A DNA stretch of 47,457 nt, from contig JADJCH010000068.1 of the NCBI GenBank assembly GCA_016703325.1, forward strand, positions 1 through 47,457. Direction: 5' to 3'. This DNA is from Burkholderiales bacterium (GTDB lineage Bacteria; Pseudomonadota; Gammaproteobacteria; Burkholderiales; Burkholderiaceae_C). The position numbers and the translations under genes are program-made. Shown piece by piece: positions 8,959 to 17,169 of this stretch (positions are counted from its first letter, which is position 1; the number at the start of each line of letters is the position of its first letter). The notes beneath the pieces were generated by a model, which saw only the letters and a program-made list of their open reading frames with translations, searched no databases and was not told the DNA's origin.

Positions 8959-10878
8959 TCACGCTCCGGCAGGGTCGGCAGCGTTGACATCCACGAAGGA
9001 CCACCAATCCAGCCAGCACACCGGGCGGCGGTAACCCACCACACCCGGCTGGGTGAGATCGCAGAGGATGCGGTGCACCGTCATCCGGTAGGGCATGTAG
9101 GCCACCGCGAGCCGGTTGGCTTCACGGAACAGCGCCTGCCGCTGCGGCCCGTCCGGCAGGCCCTGCATGCGCTGGTAGAGGGTGTCGAGCGCCGGCAGCC
9201 GGAAACGCGCCAGGTTGCCCTTGCCGATGGAGCCGCTGTAGACGCGTTCCAGCGAGCCCTGCCCGTCCGGCGTCGACGAGCTGGAGCCCACCCGCCACAT
9301 CATGAAGCGCCCGGCGCGGGCCGCCTTGAGGTTCTCGGACCACTGGCCGATCTTCAGCGTCAGCTTCAGGCCCAGCGCATTGAGGCTCTTCTTGAGCAAC
9401 TCGTCCATCGCCCGGGTGGTCTGGTCCGACTGGCTGAGCATCTCCAGCACCAGCGGCTGGCCGTCGGGCGTCTCGCGCCAGCCGTCGCCGTCGCGGTCCT
9501 GCCAGCCGTACAGGTCGAGCAGCGCACGCGCACGCGCCAGGTCGTAGCGGGCCGCGTCGGTGCGGAAGGCCGGGTCGTGGCCGAAGGTGCCCGGCACCGT
9601 CATGCCCTGGGCCGGGATGGCCTGGCCATGGCGGATCAGGCGGATCTCCCTTTCGATGTCGTAGCCCAGCGCCATGGCCCGGCGCAGCGCCACCTTCTCC
9701 GGTGCGTTGCCACCCACCAGCGGGTGCTCCCAGTTGAAGATCTGGTACGACACATCGGCCGCCGGTACCCGGGCAGCCCGGATGCCGCGCCGCGCCAGGT
9801 TGGGCGCCAGTTGCCCCTCCGGAATGGCCTGGGCGATGAACTCCGGCGGCACGATCTGCAGCAGGTCCTGCTCACCGGCCAGGAAGGACAACCAGCGCGG
9901 CTGGGCTTCCTCGATGATGGACACCTCCACCCGGTCCAGCATCGGCAGCCGCCGGCCCTTGAGCCGGGCCAGCAGCGCCTGACCTTCGGCGTCGTCGGCG
10001 GCCGGGCGGGCGTCGTAGCGGACCTCGCGGTAGGTCGGGTTGCGCTCCAGCACGATCCGGGAGGAGCGCCGCCAGCTCGCCAGGCGGAACGGCCCGGTGC
10101 CCACCGGGTGTTCCATGATCTTGTCGCCGTAGCGCTGCACCACCTCATGGGCCATTACGCCCAGCACATCCGGTGCGGCCAGGGTGTAGAGGAAACGCGG
10201 CCGCGGCTCCCGCAGGCGGAACTGCAGGGTGTAGCGATCCAGCACCTGCATCCCCGGCAAGGGACTGTCGTAGTCGAAGGGCTGCCCCTTCAGTGCCGCC
10301 TCGCGCAGCTCCTTCAAACCCAGGATGCCCATCTCCTCCAGCGAGGGCTGGCCGGGGCTTTTCAGCGCCGGGTCGAACACGCGGCGGAAGGTGAACACCC
10401 AGTCCTGCGCCGTGACTTCACGCGGCTGGCCGCCAAAGGCCGGATCGTCCTGGAAGAACACCCCCGGCTTCATCCGCACCGTCCAGCGGGTGAAGTCCTC
10501 CGACACCTCCGGCAAACCCTCGGCCAGGCAGGGGCGCAGCTGCGCCGGGCGGGCCAGGTGGTCGTACTGGTACAGCGCTTCGAAGACGTGCGCAGTGATC
10601 GTGCGCGAGTACAGGTCCGAGATCTGCGCCGGGTCGAAGCCGGTCTCGGTGGTCGGGAAGGCGTAGCGCAGCACCCGGGCATGCTGCCCGGCGGGGCGGG
10701 TTTCGGCTGGTGCGGCCGCCCCGGCAGCGCCCGGCGCCCCCCAGGCGATCCACCCGCCAGTGGCCCATCCCAGCCCGGCCAGGCCGGTGTCCTGCAGCCA
10801 GCGGCGCCGGTCGTCGCTCTGCAGACCTGGAAACACACCCCCGTCCGTCGGTTCCGGCAGGACCGGCTCGCCATCCAT
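8959..10878 (-). CDS. ABC transporter substrate-binding protein, family 5 (peptide type), Tat-like signal
   Basis: A 639-residue extracytoplasmic solute-binding protein of the oligopeptide/dipeptide type (SBP_bac_5). Visible motifs are the N-terminal LRYAFPTTETGFDPAQISDL, the family MEHPVGTGPFRLASW, and a long C-terminal ligand domain. Residues 24-45 (RRRWLQDTGLAGLGWATGGW) look like a twin-arginine signal. The stretch up to 63 is Ala/Pro-rich, so the protein may be folded before export. No permease or ATPase gene is adjacent, so it is an orphan binding protein. It starts 14 bases after the pyrF stop, so it is probably co-transcribed with pyrF; this link does not suggest a ligand. The ligand is unknown. 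Confidence 0.88.
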   Translation of the reverse strand: MDGEPVLPEPTDGGVFPGLQSDDRRRWLQDTGLAGLGWATGGWIAWGAPGAAGAAAPAETRPAGQHARVLRYAFPTTETGFDPAQISDLYSRTITAHVFEALYQYDHLARPAQLRPCLAEGLPEVSEDFTRWTVRMKPGVFFQDDPAFGGQPREVTAQDWVFTFRRVFDPALKSPGQPSLEEMGILGLKELREAALKGQPFDYDSPLPGMQVLDRYTLQFRLREPRPRFLYTLAAPDVLGVMAHEVVQRYGDKIMEHPVGTGPFRLASWRRSSRIVLERNPTYREVRYDARPAADDAEGQALLARLKGRRLPMLDRVEVSIIEEAQPRWLSFLAGEQDLLQIVPPEFIAQAIPEGQLAPNLARRGIRAARVPAADVSYQIFNWEHPLVGGNAPEKVALRRAMALGYDIEREIRLIRHGQAIPAQGMTVPGTFGHDPAFRTDAARYDLARARALLDLYGWQDRDGDGWRETPDGQPLVLEMLSQSDQTTRAMDELLKKSLNALGLKLTLKIGQWSENLKAARAGRFMMWRVGSSSSTPDGQGSLERVYSGSIGKGNLARFRLPALDTLYQRMQGLPDGPQRQALFREANRLAVAYMPYRMTVHRILCDLTQPGVVGYRRPVCWLDWWSFVDVNAADPAGA

Positions 10879-10892
10879 GATCGCCGCTCCGC

Positions 10893-11735
10893 TCAGCGCG
10901 CCGCGGCGTTGAGCTGATCGCGCGTGGCCAGGGCGACGCGCCGCGCCGCCTCGGCGAAATCGTCACCCTGGCTGGCGTACAACACCGCACGCGAGCTGTT
11001 GACCACGATGGTGCCGGTCACCGAGCCGTCGGCAGCACGGCGCAGGCCGGCGCGCACGGTTGCCTCGGCATCACCGCCCTGGGCACCCACGCCCGGGATC
11101 AGCAGCGGCAGCGTCGGCGCCAGCTCGCGCACCTTGGCGATCTCCGCCGGGTAGGTGGCGCCCACCACCAGCGCAAGCTGGCCATTGGTGTTCCACTTCG
11201 TCTGCGCCAGCGCAGCCAGGTGCTCGAACAGCCGCGGCTGCCCCGGCACGTCGGCCAGGCGCTGCATCTGCCAGTCGTCCCCGCCCGGGTTGGAGGTGCG
11301 GCACAGCAGGATGGCGCCCTTGCCTGGCCAGCGCAGGTAGGGCTCCACCGAGTCGAAGCCCATGAAGGGCGACAGCGTCACCGCGTCGGCCTGGTAGCGC
11401 TCGAAGGCCTCGCGGGCGTACTGCTCGGCGGTGGCGCCGATGTCGCCGCGCTTGGCATCCAGGATCACCGGCACCTCCGGCGCGGTGCGGCGGAGGTAGG
11501 CCATCAGCTGCTCCAGCTGCGCCTCTGCGCGGTGCGCCGCGAAGTAGGCGATCTGCGGCTTGAAGGCACAGACCAGGTCCTTGGTCGCATCGACGATGCG
11601 GGCGCAGAAGTCGAAGATCTTCGTCGCATCACCCGCCCAGTGGCTGGGGAACTTCGCCGGCTCAGGGTCGAGGCCCACGCATAGGAAGGATTCGTGGCGC
11701 GTCTGGGCGCGTTGGAGTTGGTCGGTGAAGTTCAT
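10893..11735 (-). CDS. pyrF: Orotidine-5'-phosphate decarboxylase
   Basis: A 280-residue enzyme for the last step of UMP synthesis (OMP to UMP plus CO2), cytoplasmic. The catalytic Lys/Asp network is seen in ILDAKRGDIGAT (D93, K95, D98). LCVGLDPEP near residue 20 and LIPGVGAQGGD near the C-terminus are phosphate and substrate contacts. The length and the FTDQLQRA start fit the longer pyrF subgroup rather than the 230-residue type. ATG 11735 lies 20 bases after the stop of the DUF4276 gene and could be read from the same transcript. Confidence 0.96.
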   Translation of the reverse strand: MNFTDQLQRAQTRHESFLCVGLDPEPAKFPSHWAGDATKIFDFCARIVDATKDLVCAFKPQIAYFAAHRAEAQLEQLMAYLRRTAPEVPVILDAKRGDIGATAEQYAREAFERYQADAVTLSPFMGFDSVEPYLRWPGKGAILLCRTSNPGGDDWQMQRLADVPGQPRLFEHLAALAQTKWNTNGQLALVVGATYPAEIAKVRELAPTLPLLIPGVGAQGGDAEATVRAGLRRAADGSVTGTIVVNSSRAVLYASQGDDFAEAARRVALATRDQLNAAAR

Positions 11736-11755
11736 GGCGCGGGAGTTGTTGCGTG

Positions 11756-12367
11756 TCAGTCGGCCGGGTGGAGAATGCGAGTCTTCTCCAACCAGTCACT
11801 GCAAAGCTTTCGGAAGGATCGGCTGCGATCGAAGGCCATTTGCAGGTCCATCCGCGCGGACAGCGCAGGTTGGTCGGTGACGGGGTGATAGCCGCTGCGA
11901 TCCGGTTTGCGCAGCGCCAACCAACCCTTGGCATTCCTCGGCTGTTCGGCATCTGCCTCAGCATCCTTGGAAGAAATCCGCAGGCTGCGATGTCCATCGA
12001 GCGACGCAGCTGCCGCGATGAACCACGCTTCGTATTCGCGGTTGGCCAGTACCACGGCCACTTGCCGATGGGGAACGATCTTCCGTGCACGCACGCGCAA
12101 TTCCTCGCCGAGCGTTTTGGGACAATCGTCGTCGGCATCCAGAAGTACGAGAATCCAACCGGACTCACCACATTTACCCGCAGCCAGTTGCAGGTGGCGG
12201 TTGAAGTCTGCCGATTTATTGATCAGGCTCATGCGAGGAACTCGTATGGGCGTCAGGATCTGCGCAGCGCATTCAGGGGTTTTCCACCGTGCGATTCGGC
12301 GCAACAGGATCGGCAAGGCGAGCACCTCGCCATCACCTTCGACGATCGCACTGATCTTGACGATCAC
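11756..12367 (-). CDS. DUF4276 protein, Toprim-like, partner of the overlapping ATPase
   Basis: A 203-residue protein matching the DUF4276 pattern. Residues 5-14 (ISAIVEGDGE) carry a glutamate (E10) after a beta strand, and residues 73-81 (LVLLDADDD) carry D77, D79 and D81. The spacing and motifs fit the acidic centre of a Toprim nuclease fold, with all acids intact. NREYEAWFIAA further on is typical of the family. The start is GTG 12367, and GTGA overlaps the ATPase stop, so the two are translationally coupled. Codon use is less GC-rich than in pyrF and purB, which suggests transfer. The likely role is the nuclease half of a split OLD-like effector. The function is inferred from fold and pairing, not from a characterised homologue I can name. 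Confidence 0.78.
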   Translation of the reverse strand: MIVKISAIVEGDGEVLALPILLRRIARWKTPECAAQILTPIRVPRMSLINKSADFNRHLQLAAGKCGESGWILVLLDADDDCPKTLGEELRVRARKIVPHRQVAVVLANREYEAWFIAAAASLDGHRSLRISSKDAEADAEQPRNAKGWLALRKPDRSGYHPVTDQPALSARMDLQMAFDRSRSFRKLCSDWLEKTRILHPAD

Positions 12368-13569
12368 GGTTCAATCTCGCCAAACAGCGAAACTTGGCGC
12401 TGCTGGGCCAGTATGTTTTCTGGATCGGGTGCCAGCTGGTTCAATCGAAGTAATTCACCTGCTGAAAAAAGATGCTGCTTCATGGCATCCTGTGAACCTG
12501 AATCCAGTGGGGCGATGTGGGTTTCGCTGCCCTCGGCGATGACAGCTCTAACGGTATCTGCATCCAGGTCTGGGTCATCCATCAGGTCAGGGCTGTGACT
12601 GGTGACAATGATCTGGGTGTGTTTCGCGGCCCGGTTCAGTGCTTCGCGCAGCGCGCGACTTGCAGCTGGATGCAAAGCCGTCTCCGGCTCTTCGATACCG
12701 ATGAGTGTCGGTGCATGATCAGGATTGCGCTGAAACAGTGCGGTCAATACACCGAGGGCACGCAGGGTGCCATCCGACATGTTCTGCGCCGTGAAGCGCC
12801 AAGGATGTTTGGCACCGGCCATGGCTTGGCGAAATTCCAGCGTCTCCATGGGACCAATCTGCTTGCGCTCGACGCCCTCGATCATCGGAACCACCACCTG
12901 AAGGTATTCCTGAATCTGCACAAGTGCATCAGGTGCAGAGCGCTCCAAGTGGCCTATCACACTCGCAATGTTCTCGCCAACCGGCTTCAGAAGTCGCCCG
13001 TCCTGCGGCTTTTGAGGTTCCCGCATCACCTTGGGGTTCAGGTTGTAGAACCCCATGCCAGTCAACGCATCAAAAATGGGACGGAACGTCTTCAGGCCTG
13101 ACAATGCCACCAGCGCCAGCCGATCAGACGTGACCGCAGGGAAAAAGTCTTCACTGCTGGTCTTCACTTGTCCGCGCTCAATCCCGAAGTAAGGACCGTG
13201 TAGTTCCGTGCCCCCGACGTAACACTCCTCGTTTTGAACCTCGTAGCCTCGGTTGGCCAAGGTTCCGACATTGAAGGCGTAGTGCCCGTGTTGACCATCC
13301 CGAAGAACAAACTCTAAGCGGATCCCGAAGTTGGTTGGGTGACCGCTGGACCGTCGCCTCACCTCCGACAGTCCACCTCTTTCGTTCAGAGCGATGTCCA
13401 GCGACCCGGTCAATGCATCGCGCACCAGATGCAGCGCATCCAAAAAGTTGCTCTTCCCGGAGCCATTCGCGCCCACCAGATAGGTCAACGCACCCAATCG
13501 AACATCGCAATACCCAATGCTCCGGTAGTTTCGCAGCACGACGCGGGTCAAGAAGATCGAAGAGGTCAT
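12364..13569 (-). CDS. SMC/RecF/OLD-like AAA ATPase of the DUF4276 pair
   Basis: A 401-residue ABC-type ATPase (AAA_21/AAA_15 style). The N-terminus LTRVVLRNYRSIGYCDVRLG is followed by Walker A GANGSGKSN at residues 33-41. The signature region QNMSDGTLRALGVLTALF lies near residue 265, Walker B LIGIEEPETALHPAA near 290, and the switch His in IIVTSHSPDLMDD near 323. The insert between is short for an SMC coiled coil, as in OLD-family and RecF-like ATPases. No nuclease domain follows in the same chain; that role appears to be on the overlapping DUF4276 gene. The pair sits between purB and pyrF on the minus strand and has lower GC. An anti-phage or anti-plasmid role is plausible by analogy with OLD and Gabija; direct evidence is lacking. 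Confidence 0.86.
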   Translation of the reverse strand: MTSSIFLTRVVLRNYRSIGYCDVRLGALTYLVGANGSGKSNFLDALHLVRDALTGSLDIALNERGGLSEVRRRSSGHPTNFGIRLEFVLRDGQHGHYAFNVGTLANRGYEVQNEECYVGGTELHGPYFGIERGQVKTSSEDFFPAVTSDRLALVALSGLKTFRPIFDALTGMGFYNLNPKVMREPQKPQDGRLLKPVGENIASVIGHLERSAPDALVQIQEYLQVVVPMIEGVERKQIGPMETLEFRQAMAGAKHPWRFTAQNMSDGTLRALGVLTALFQRNPDHAPTLIGIEEPETALHPAASRALREALNRAAKHTQIIVTSHSPDLMDDPDLDADTVRAVIAEGSETHIAPLDSGSQDAMKQHLFSAGELLRLNQLAPDPENILAQQRQVSLFGEIEP

Positions 13570-13604
13570 GAGCGTCGATTGTGAAGCGGCAACACAAAGC
13601 TGTC

Positions 13605-14975
13605 TTAGCCGATCCGCCGCGCCAGCTCGGCCGCCTTGCCGGTGTAGCTGCCCGGCGTCATCGCCAGCAGGCGGTCTTTCTCGGCCTGCGGCAGCGCCAG
13701 GTTGGCGATGAAGCCCTGCATCAGCGCGCGGGTCATCGGCTGGCCGCGGGTGAAGGCCTTGAGCTGCTCGTAGGGCTCGGGCAGGCCGAAGCGGCGCATC
13801 ACCGTCTGGATCGGCTCGGCCAGGACTTCCCAGGCGTCGTCCAGGTCGTCAGCCAGGGCCGTCTCGTTGAGCTCAAGTTTGCCCAGGCCGCGCAGCAGGC
13901 TGTCGTAGCCGAGCTGGGCGTAGCCCAGTGCCACGCCCATGTTGCGCAGCACGGTGGAGTCGGTGAGGTCGCGCTGCCAGCGGCTGATCGGCAGCTTCTG
14001 GCTCAGGTGGGTCAGCAGGGCGCTGGCCAGGCCGAAGTTGCCCTCGGCGTTCTCGAAGTCGATCGGGTTCACCTTGTGCGGCATGGTGGAGGAGCCCACC
14101 TCGCCGGCCTTGGTCTTCTGCTTGAAGTAGCCCAGGCTGATGTAGCCCCAGACGTCGCGGCTGAAGTCGATCAGGATGGTGTCGACCCGCGTGACCGCGT
14201 CGAACAGCTCGGCCATGTAGTCGTGCGGCTCGATCTGGATGGTGTACGGGTTGAAGGTCAGCCCCAGCTGGTTCTCGATCACCGCGCGGCTGAAGGCCTC
14301 CCAGTCATGCTCCGGCCAGGCCGACAGGTGGGCGTTGTAGTTGCCCACCGCGCCGTTCATCTTGGCCAGCAGCTTGACCTCGGCGATGCGCGCGCGCCCG
14401 GCCTGCAGGCGCGCCACCACGTTGGCGATCTCCTTGCCCACCGTGGTCGGGCTGGCGGTCTGGCCGTGGGTGCGGCTGAGCATCGGCACCGCCGCAAAGG
14501 CCTGCGCCAGCTCGCGCAGCCTGGCGATGATCTGGTCCAGCGTGGGCAGCAGCACCTGCTCGCGCGCGGCCTTGAGCATCAGCGCGTGGCTGGTGTTGTT
14601 GATGTCCTCGCTGGTGCATGCGAAGTGCACGAACTCGCCGGCCGCCTTCAGCTCCGCCTGGTCGGCAAAACAGCTCTTGATCCAGTACTCCACCGCCTTG
14701 ACGTCGTGGTTGGTGGTCTTCTCGATGTCCTTGATGGCCTGAGCATCGGCCTGCGAGAAGCGCTGCACCAGCCCGCGAAGCAAAGCGCGCGAGGCCTCGG
14801 ACAGGGGCTTGAACTCGTCGAACCCGGCGTCCGACAGGGCAATGAACCACTCCACCTCCACCTGCACGCGCCGGTGCATCAGCCCGAATTCGGACATCAG
14901 GGGGCGCATCGCGGCGACCTTGGCGGCATAGCGGCCGTCCAGGGGGGACAGGGCGGTGAGGGCGGAGAGGGTCAT
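13605..14975 (-). CDS. purB: Adenylosuccinate lyase
   Basis: A 456-residue cytoplasmic lyase that acts twice in purine synthesis, releasing fumarate from SAICAR and from adenylosuccinate. The fumarase/aspartase signature GSSTMPHKVNP sits at residues 294-304. LSRTHGQTASPTTVGKE (H170) provides the conserved histidine region, and FACTSEDINNTSHAL lies near 120. The length is normal for the PurB subgroup. ATG 14975 begins with the family N-terminus LTALSPLDGRY. The ATPase gene starts 35 bases after its stop on the same strand. Confidence 0.97.
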   Translation of the reverse strand: MTLSALTALSPLDGRYAAKVAAMRPLMSEFGLMHRRVQVEVEWFIALSDAGFDEFKPLSEASRALLRGLVQRFSQADAQAIKDIEKTTNHDVKAVEYWIKSCFADQAELKAAGEFVHFACTSEDINNTSHALMLKAAREQVLLPTLDQIIARLRELAQAFAAVPMLSRTHGQTASPTTVGKEIANVVARLQAGRARIAEVKLLAKMNGAVGNYNAHLSAWPEHDWEAFSRAVIENQLGLTFNPYTIQIEPHDYMAELFDAVTRVDTILIDFSRDVWGYISLGYFKQKTKAGEVGSSTMPHKVNPIDFENAEGNFGLASALLTHLSQKLPISRWQRDLTDSTVLRNMGVALGYAQLGYDSLLRGLGKLELNETALADDLDDAWEVLAEPIQTVMRRFGLPEPYEQLKAFTRGQPMTRALMQGFIANLALPQAEKDRLLAMTPGSYTGKAAELARRIG

Positions 14976-15037
14976 GGCGGGTTCAATCTGACGAAGCCCA
15001 CGCGGGCCGCGCTGGGCAAAACGGTGAATTTTAGGCG

Positions 15038-16141
15038 TCAGGGTGCACGAACCGGCGGGGAGGGAACGGCCGCCGCCCGGAACCGCGCGATGCGCTCCTC
15101 ATCCGGCGGGTGGCTGGCGATGGCGATGCCCCAGCCCTTGGCGCTCTCCTGTGCCTGCCGGTGCTCCGGCAGCGTGGCCAGGCGCTCGAACAGGGTCAGC
15201 ATCACCAGCGGCGACAGGCCATTGGCCTGCAGCAGGGTGATGGCGGCATCGTCCGCCTCGCGCTCGAATTCGCGCGAGTAGTCGCTCTGGGCCAGCAGCA
15301 GCGGGGCGCCGGTGATCAGGCTGGTGTAGTCGCCCACCACCGTGCCCACCGCCAGCGCGAGCAGGCCGGTCTGGGTGAGCAGGCGCATGCCGTGGCGGTG
15401 CTGCACATGGCCGAGTTCATGGCCGATGACGCCCAGCAGCGCGTCGTCCGCCCCCTCGAGCAGCTGCACCAGCTCGTCGGTGACCACCACCGTGCCGCCC
15501 GGCAGGGCGAAGGCGTTGGGGCCCGGTGTCTTGCCGTCGCGGCTGCGGCGCCATTCCAGGCGATGGTTCACCGGCGCGGGCGTGCGCTGCACCGCCGCGT
15601 TTACCCTGGCCTCCAGGGCTTGGCGACGCGCATCGGGCAGGTTGCTGGGCGCCAGGGATTCGGCATCCATGCCCTCCAGCGTGGCGCGGCCGATGCGCTG
15701 CTCCAGCTCCGGCGGCACCCACTGCAGCAGCACGCCGGCCAGCCCGGGCAGGCCGTGGCGGTAGCCGGCCCAGCCGACCGCCGCCAGCAGGGCCAGCGCG
15801 ACCAGCGTCAGCAGCCCGGCCAGGCGCAGCTCGCGCCAGCCGGCGCCCGGGCCGACGCGGCGCTGCCAGGGGTCCCAGGCCACGGGGTCGGTGGCCGTGA
15901 GACTGGCCCCTCCCGGCAGGGCCAGCCGCCGCTGTGCGCCCTGGCGCCGCGGCCACTGCAGGCCTTGGAGCGGCAGGCTGAGGTCCAGCCCGTCGCCCTG
16001 GACCAGCAATTGGCCGTTCAGGCTCAGCACCCGCACCGGCTGGGCTGGATCCGAATCGCTGCGGCGGTAGTCGGCCCGCACGCTGGCGGGGGGTGGGGTC
16101 AAGGGCATGGTGGGGGGAGGGGAGGCCGGTCGCGTCTGCAT
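15038..16141 (-). CDS. M48 family membrane metalloprotease
   Basis: A 367-residue protein with a cytoplasmic-looking N-terminal domain (residues 22-100, beta-rich), one clear transmembrane helix at about 106-126 and an M48 peptidase domain. The zinc motif HELGH lies at residues 241-245, with the next ligand in REFEREADDAAI about 50 residues on. A second hydrophobic stretch (LLALAVGTVVGDYTSLI) follows HELGH. It differs from the first M48 gene in the window, which has no membrane helix and a Tat-like lead. ATG 16141 and ATG 16108 are both possible starts, and neither has a good Shine-Dalgarno. The substrate is unknown; a role in envelope protein turnover is inferred. Confidence 0.85.
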   Translation of the reverse strand: MQTRPASPPPTMPLTPPPASVRADYRRSDSDPAQPVRVLSLNGQLLVQGDGLDLSLPLQGLQWPRRQGAQRRLALPGGASLTATDPVAWDPWQRRVGPGAGWRELRLAGLLTLVALALLAAVGWAGYRHGLPGLAGVLLQWVPPELEQRIGRATLEGMDAESLAPSNLPDARRQALEARVNAAVQRTPAPVNHRLEWRRSRDGKTPGPNAFALPGGTVVVTDELVQLLEGADDALLGVIGHELGHVQHRHGMRLLTQTGLLALAVGTVVGDYTSLITGAPLLLAQSDYSREFEREADDAAITLLQANGLSPLVMLTLFERLATLPEHRQAQESAKGWGIAIASHPPDEERIARFRAAAVPSPPVRAP

Positions 16142-16252
16142 GGGCCGTCAGCGTAACGCCTGGCGCATCCACCGCGGCGCGACCCCTGCATTGGCCCGCC
16201 GACCGCTGTGCGCCTGCCCGATACTGGTCGGACTCTCTGCTGCACCCTGCCG

Positions 16253-17083
16253 ATGTCCAGACGCCTGCGCCGCACCGACCCCGCCCTGCGGGAGGAGCCG
16301 GTCACCTCCACCGCCCCACCCTTCCTGCACCGCAGCCCCAACGGGCTGGCGCTGCATTTCAGCATCCACGAGGTGCAGAGCTACATGCGCGCGGACGACC
16401 CGGACGCCCTGGCGCTGTCGTACACCCGGCTGATGATGGGCTTTCTGCTGTGGGAACCACAGCCGCAGCGCATCGGGCTGATCGGGCTGGGCGGGGGCTC
16501 GCTGGTCAAGTTCTGCCACCGGCACCTGAATACGAGCCGGCTGGAGGTGGTGGAGATCCACCCCGAAGTGATCGCCCTGCGCGACGACTTCGAGCTGCCG
16601 CCGGACGACGATCGGCTCACGATCCGGCAGGCCGATGGCGTGGCCTGGGTGCGCAAGCAGCGCGAGGCCTTCGACGTGCTGCTGGTGGACGGCTACGACG
16701 AGAGCGGGCTGCCCAGCGCGCTGGCCACCCGACGCTTCTACAACGACTGCCGTGCCGCGCTGCGCCCGGGCGGCTGGCTGGTGGCCAACCTGTTCGGTGA
16801 TCACCCCCAGCACGCGCAGCACCTGGAACGCCTGCGCCTGGCCTTCGACCAGGCGGTGCTGGCGGTGCCGGACCTGGAAAGCGGCGTCAACCGCGCCGTC
16901 TTCGCGGGCGGCGGTGTTGCCCTGGGCCAACCGCTGCCGGAGAACACGCCGCCACCGCCGGGCATGGCGCCCGAGGCCTGGGACAGCCTGGCAGCCGAGC
17001 TGGCGGCGCTGCGCAGCGCTCATGCTCAGCGGCTGCAGTCCACCGCATCACGCCGATCAGGGGCCACGACAGCGCCCGGCTGA
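16253..17083 (+). CDS. Spermidine synthase-like methyltransferase-fold protein
   Basis: A 276-residue Rossmann-fold protein like polyamine aminopropyltransferases (SpeE). RIGLIGLGGGSLVKFCHRHL gives the nucleotide-binding glycine loop. LEVVEIHPEVIALRDDF gives the acidic residue that holds the cofactor ribose. FDVLLVDGYDESGLPSAL resembles the SpeE catalytic Asp-Gly region, and FYNDCRAALRPGGWLVANL follows. ATG 16253 is chosen over GTG 16208, which lacks support. It precedes the SPFH and DUF4178 genes on the same strand, and such genes recur next to spermidine-synthase homologues in bacteria (established neighbourhood pattern, from memory). Whether it makes spermidine here is unproven. Confidence 0.82.
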   Translation: MSRRLRRTDPALREEPVTSTAPPFLHRSPNGLALHFSIHEVQSYMRADDPDALALSYTRLMMGFLLWEPQPQRIGLIGLGGGSLVKFCHRHLNTSRLEVVEIHPEVIALRDDFELPPDDDRLTIRQADGVAWVRKQREAFDVLLVDGYDESGLPSALATRRFYNDCRAALRPGGWLVANLFGDHPQHAQHLERLRLAFDQAVLAVPDLESGVNRAVFAGGGVALGQPLPENTPPPPGMAPEAWDSLAAELAALRSAHAQRLQSTASRRSGATTAPG

Positions 17084-17169
17084 AACCCCGCCGCGGCAAT
17101 GCTTATGATGCCCGGCACCCGACCTTCGGCCCCTTGAACCGGGCCGGGACCTCAGCACAAGGAGCCGCC

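Noticed and set aside
7657..10917. Plus-strand open frame of about 1086 codons opposite acetoacetyl-CoA synthetase and the binding protein
   Set aside because: It spans two well-supported minus-strand genes and their spacer; composition is shadow-like.
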